Shown: positions 63,701 to 64,000 of the stretch, piece by piece
Layout: every line of letters begins with the position of its first letter
Position numbering within the stretch: position 1 is the first letter of the stretch
Source: Sphingomonas sp. HF-S4
GTDB taxonomy: Bacteria; Pseudomonadota; Alphaproteobacteria; Sphingomonadales; Sphingomonadaceae
Assembly (NCBI RefSeq): GCF_032911445.1
Contig: NZ_JAWJEJ010000001.1
Span: 1,302,001-1,366,000, forward strand
Direction: 5' to 3'
DNA length: 64,000 bases
Translations under genes and position numbers: made by a program
The notes under the pieces: model-generated
The model's database searches: none
Seen by the model: the letters and a program-made list of their open reading frames with translations, nothing else
Told to the model about the DNA's origin: nothing

Positions 63701-63719
63701 AGTAGTCGGGGCCCGACGC

Positions 63720-64000
63720 TCAATTGCCCTTGAGGATTTCCGCCCAATCCTCGTTCGCACGGCGCTTGAGATACGCGTGGACCGCTTTGGCATCGTCCTC
63801 TCCCAGCACGTCGGCGAAGCTCGCCATGCCCTTTTCGAGGCGGGCTCCACGCAGGACGATGTCGAGGAATTGCTGGTGCGTCGCCGGGGTCATCCGGCGC
63901 AGATCCTTGATCCCGCCGCGCGCGGCCTCGCCGTGGCAGGTGGCGCAATGCTGGGCGTAGAGCTCCTCGCCATGGGCGACGATCTCCGGCGCTGCCACGG
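63720..64000 (-). CDS. C-type cytochrome domain protein (partial, N-terminus outside window)
   Basis: About 93 C-terminal codons. One heme-binding CATCH (C-x-x-C-H) in ELYAQHCATCHGEAARGG, shown as YAQHCATCHGEAARG, and the distal Met in LEKGMASFADVLG (GMASFADVL). The wording FADVLGEDDAKAVHAYLKRRA matches the C-terminal cytochrome c domain of PQQ-dependent quinohemoprotein alcohol dehydrogenases, so the missing part may be a large beta-propeller; a small cytochrome is the alternative. A GTG at 63998 is not credible as start. Periplasmic electron transfer. Confidence 0.75.
   Translation of the reverse strand, partial: VAAPEIVAHGEELYAQHCATCHGEAARGGIKDLRRMTPATHQQFLDIVLRGARLEKGMASFADVLGEDDAKAVHAYLKRRANEDWAEILKGN

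Overview
The window looks like a chromosomal segment of a sphingomonad (Alphaproteobacteria, Sphingomonadales; Sphingomonas or a close relative). The grounds are high GC with strong third-position GC, dense tail-to-head operons with ATGA/TGATG overlaps, a fused ispDF gene, the dusB-ntrB-ntrC-ntrY-ntrX block, hdaA next to ppk1, and an Hfq made of two tandem Sm domains. Almost everything is core metabolism and information processing. I found no CRISPR array, tRNA, rRNA, phage, integrase or insertion sequence.

Layout. 1-6 kb (minus strand): a thioesterase/acyl-CoA ligase pair, a YfcG-type glutathione transferase, an MFS drug exporter, rsmD and an RluB-type pseudouridine synthase with a long basic tail. 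6-10.3 kb: an orphan receiver domain, two tiny membrane proteins, an AmpG-like permease followed by a TPR protein and a DUF2939 protein, and a lower-GC orphan membrane gene. 10.3-18.8 kb (mostly minus): folC, accD, trpA, trpB, trpF, pyrF and lapA, with a P-loop kinase, a GNAT acetyltransferase and an LprI-like protein among them. 18.8-24.2 kb (minus): a patatin phospholipase coupled to an EEP hydrolase, then YjbR, purN and purM. 24.4-30 kb (plus): DUF2066, hdaA, ppk1 and ppx. 30-38 kb: an I78-like inhibitor and rnd (minus); aspS, sdaA, ldhA and ppk2 (plus); a secreted protein and carbonic anhydrase (minus). 38-42 kb: lipA and a Coq10/RatA-like protein (plus), an unknown protein, pncC and ispDF (minus). 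42-49.4 kb (plus): dusB and the two nitrogen two-component systems NtrBC and NtrYX. 49.4-54.3 kb: the guanidinium exporter gdx (minus), tandem Hfq and hflX (plus), then a serine hydrolase, mazG and a WG-repeat protein (minus). 54.7-61 kb: a polytopic membrane protein (plus), then an aspartic protease, an MBL hydrolase, tatD, metG, a lipoprotein, hisI and a DUF7218 protein (minus). 61-64 kb: purF and an SDR (plus), and the end of a cytochrome c-containing protein cut by the window edge.

How the genes work together. Purine synthesis (purN, purM, purF), tryptophan and histidine synthesis (trpFBA, hisI), folate (folC), malonyl-CoA (accD) and isoprenoids (ispDF) supply building blocks. NtrBC/NtrYX, Hfq and polyphosphate enzymes (ppk1, ppx, ppk2) are global control layers, and HdaA controls replication restarts.

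The least expected signals are small ones. They are the duplicated Hfq, an ACGG-loop hairpin before gdx that resembles half of a guanidine-II riboswitch, two adjacent short membrane ORFs with a perfect -10 box, and several dispersed palindromic repeat families. In some places the purine-rich arm of a palindrome is also the ribosome binding site of the next gene (folC, purN, the small acidic protein). I did not find a clear new defence or mobile system.
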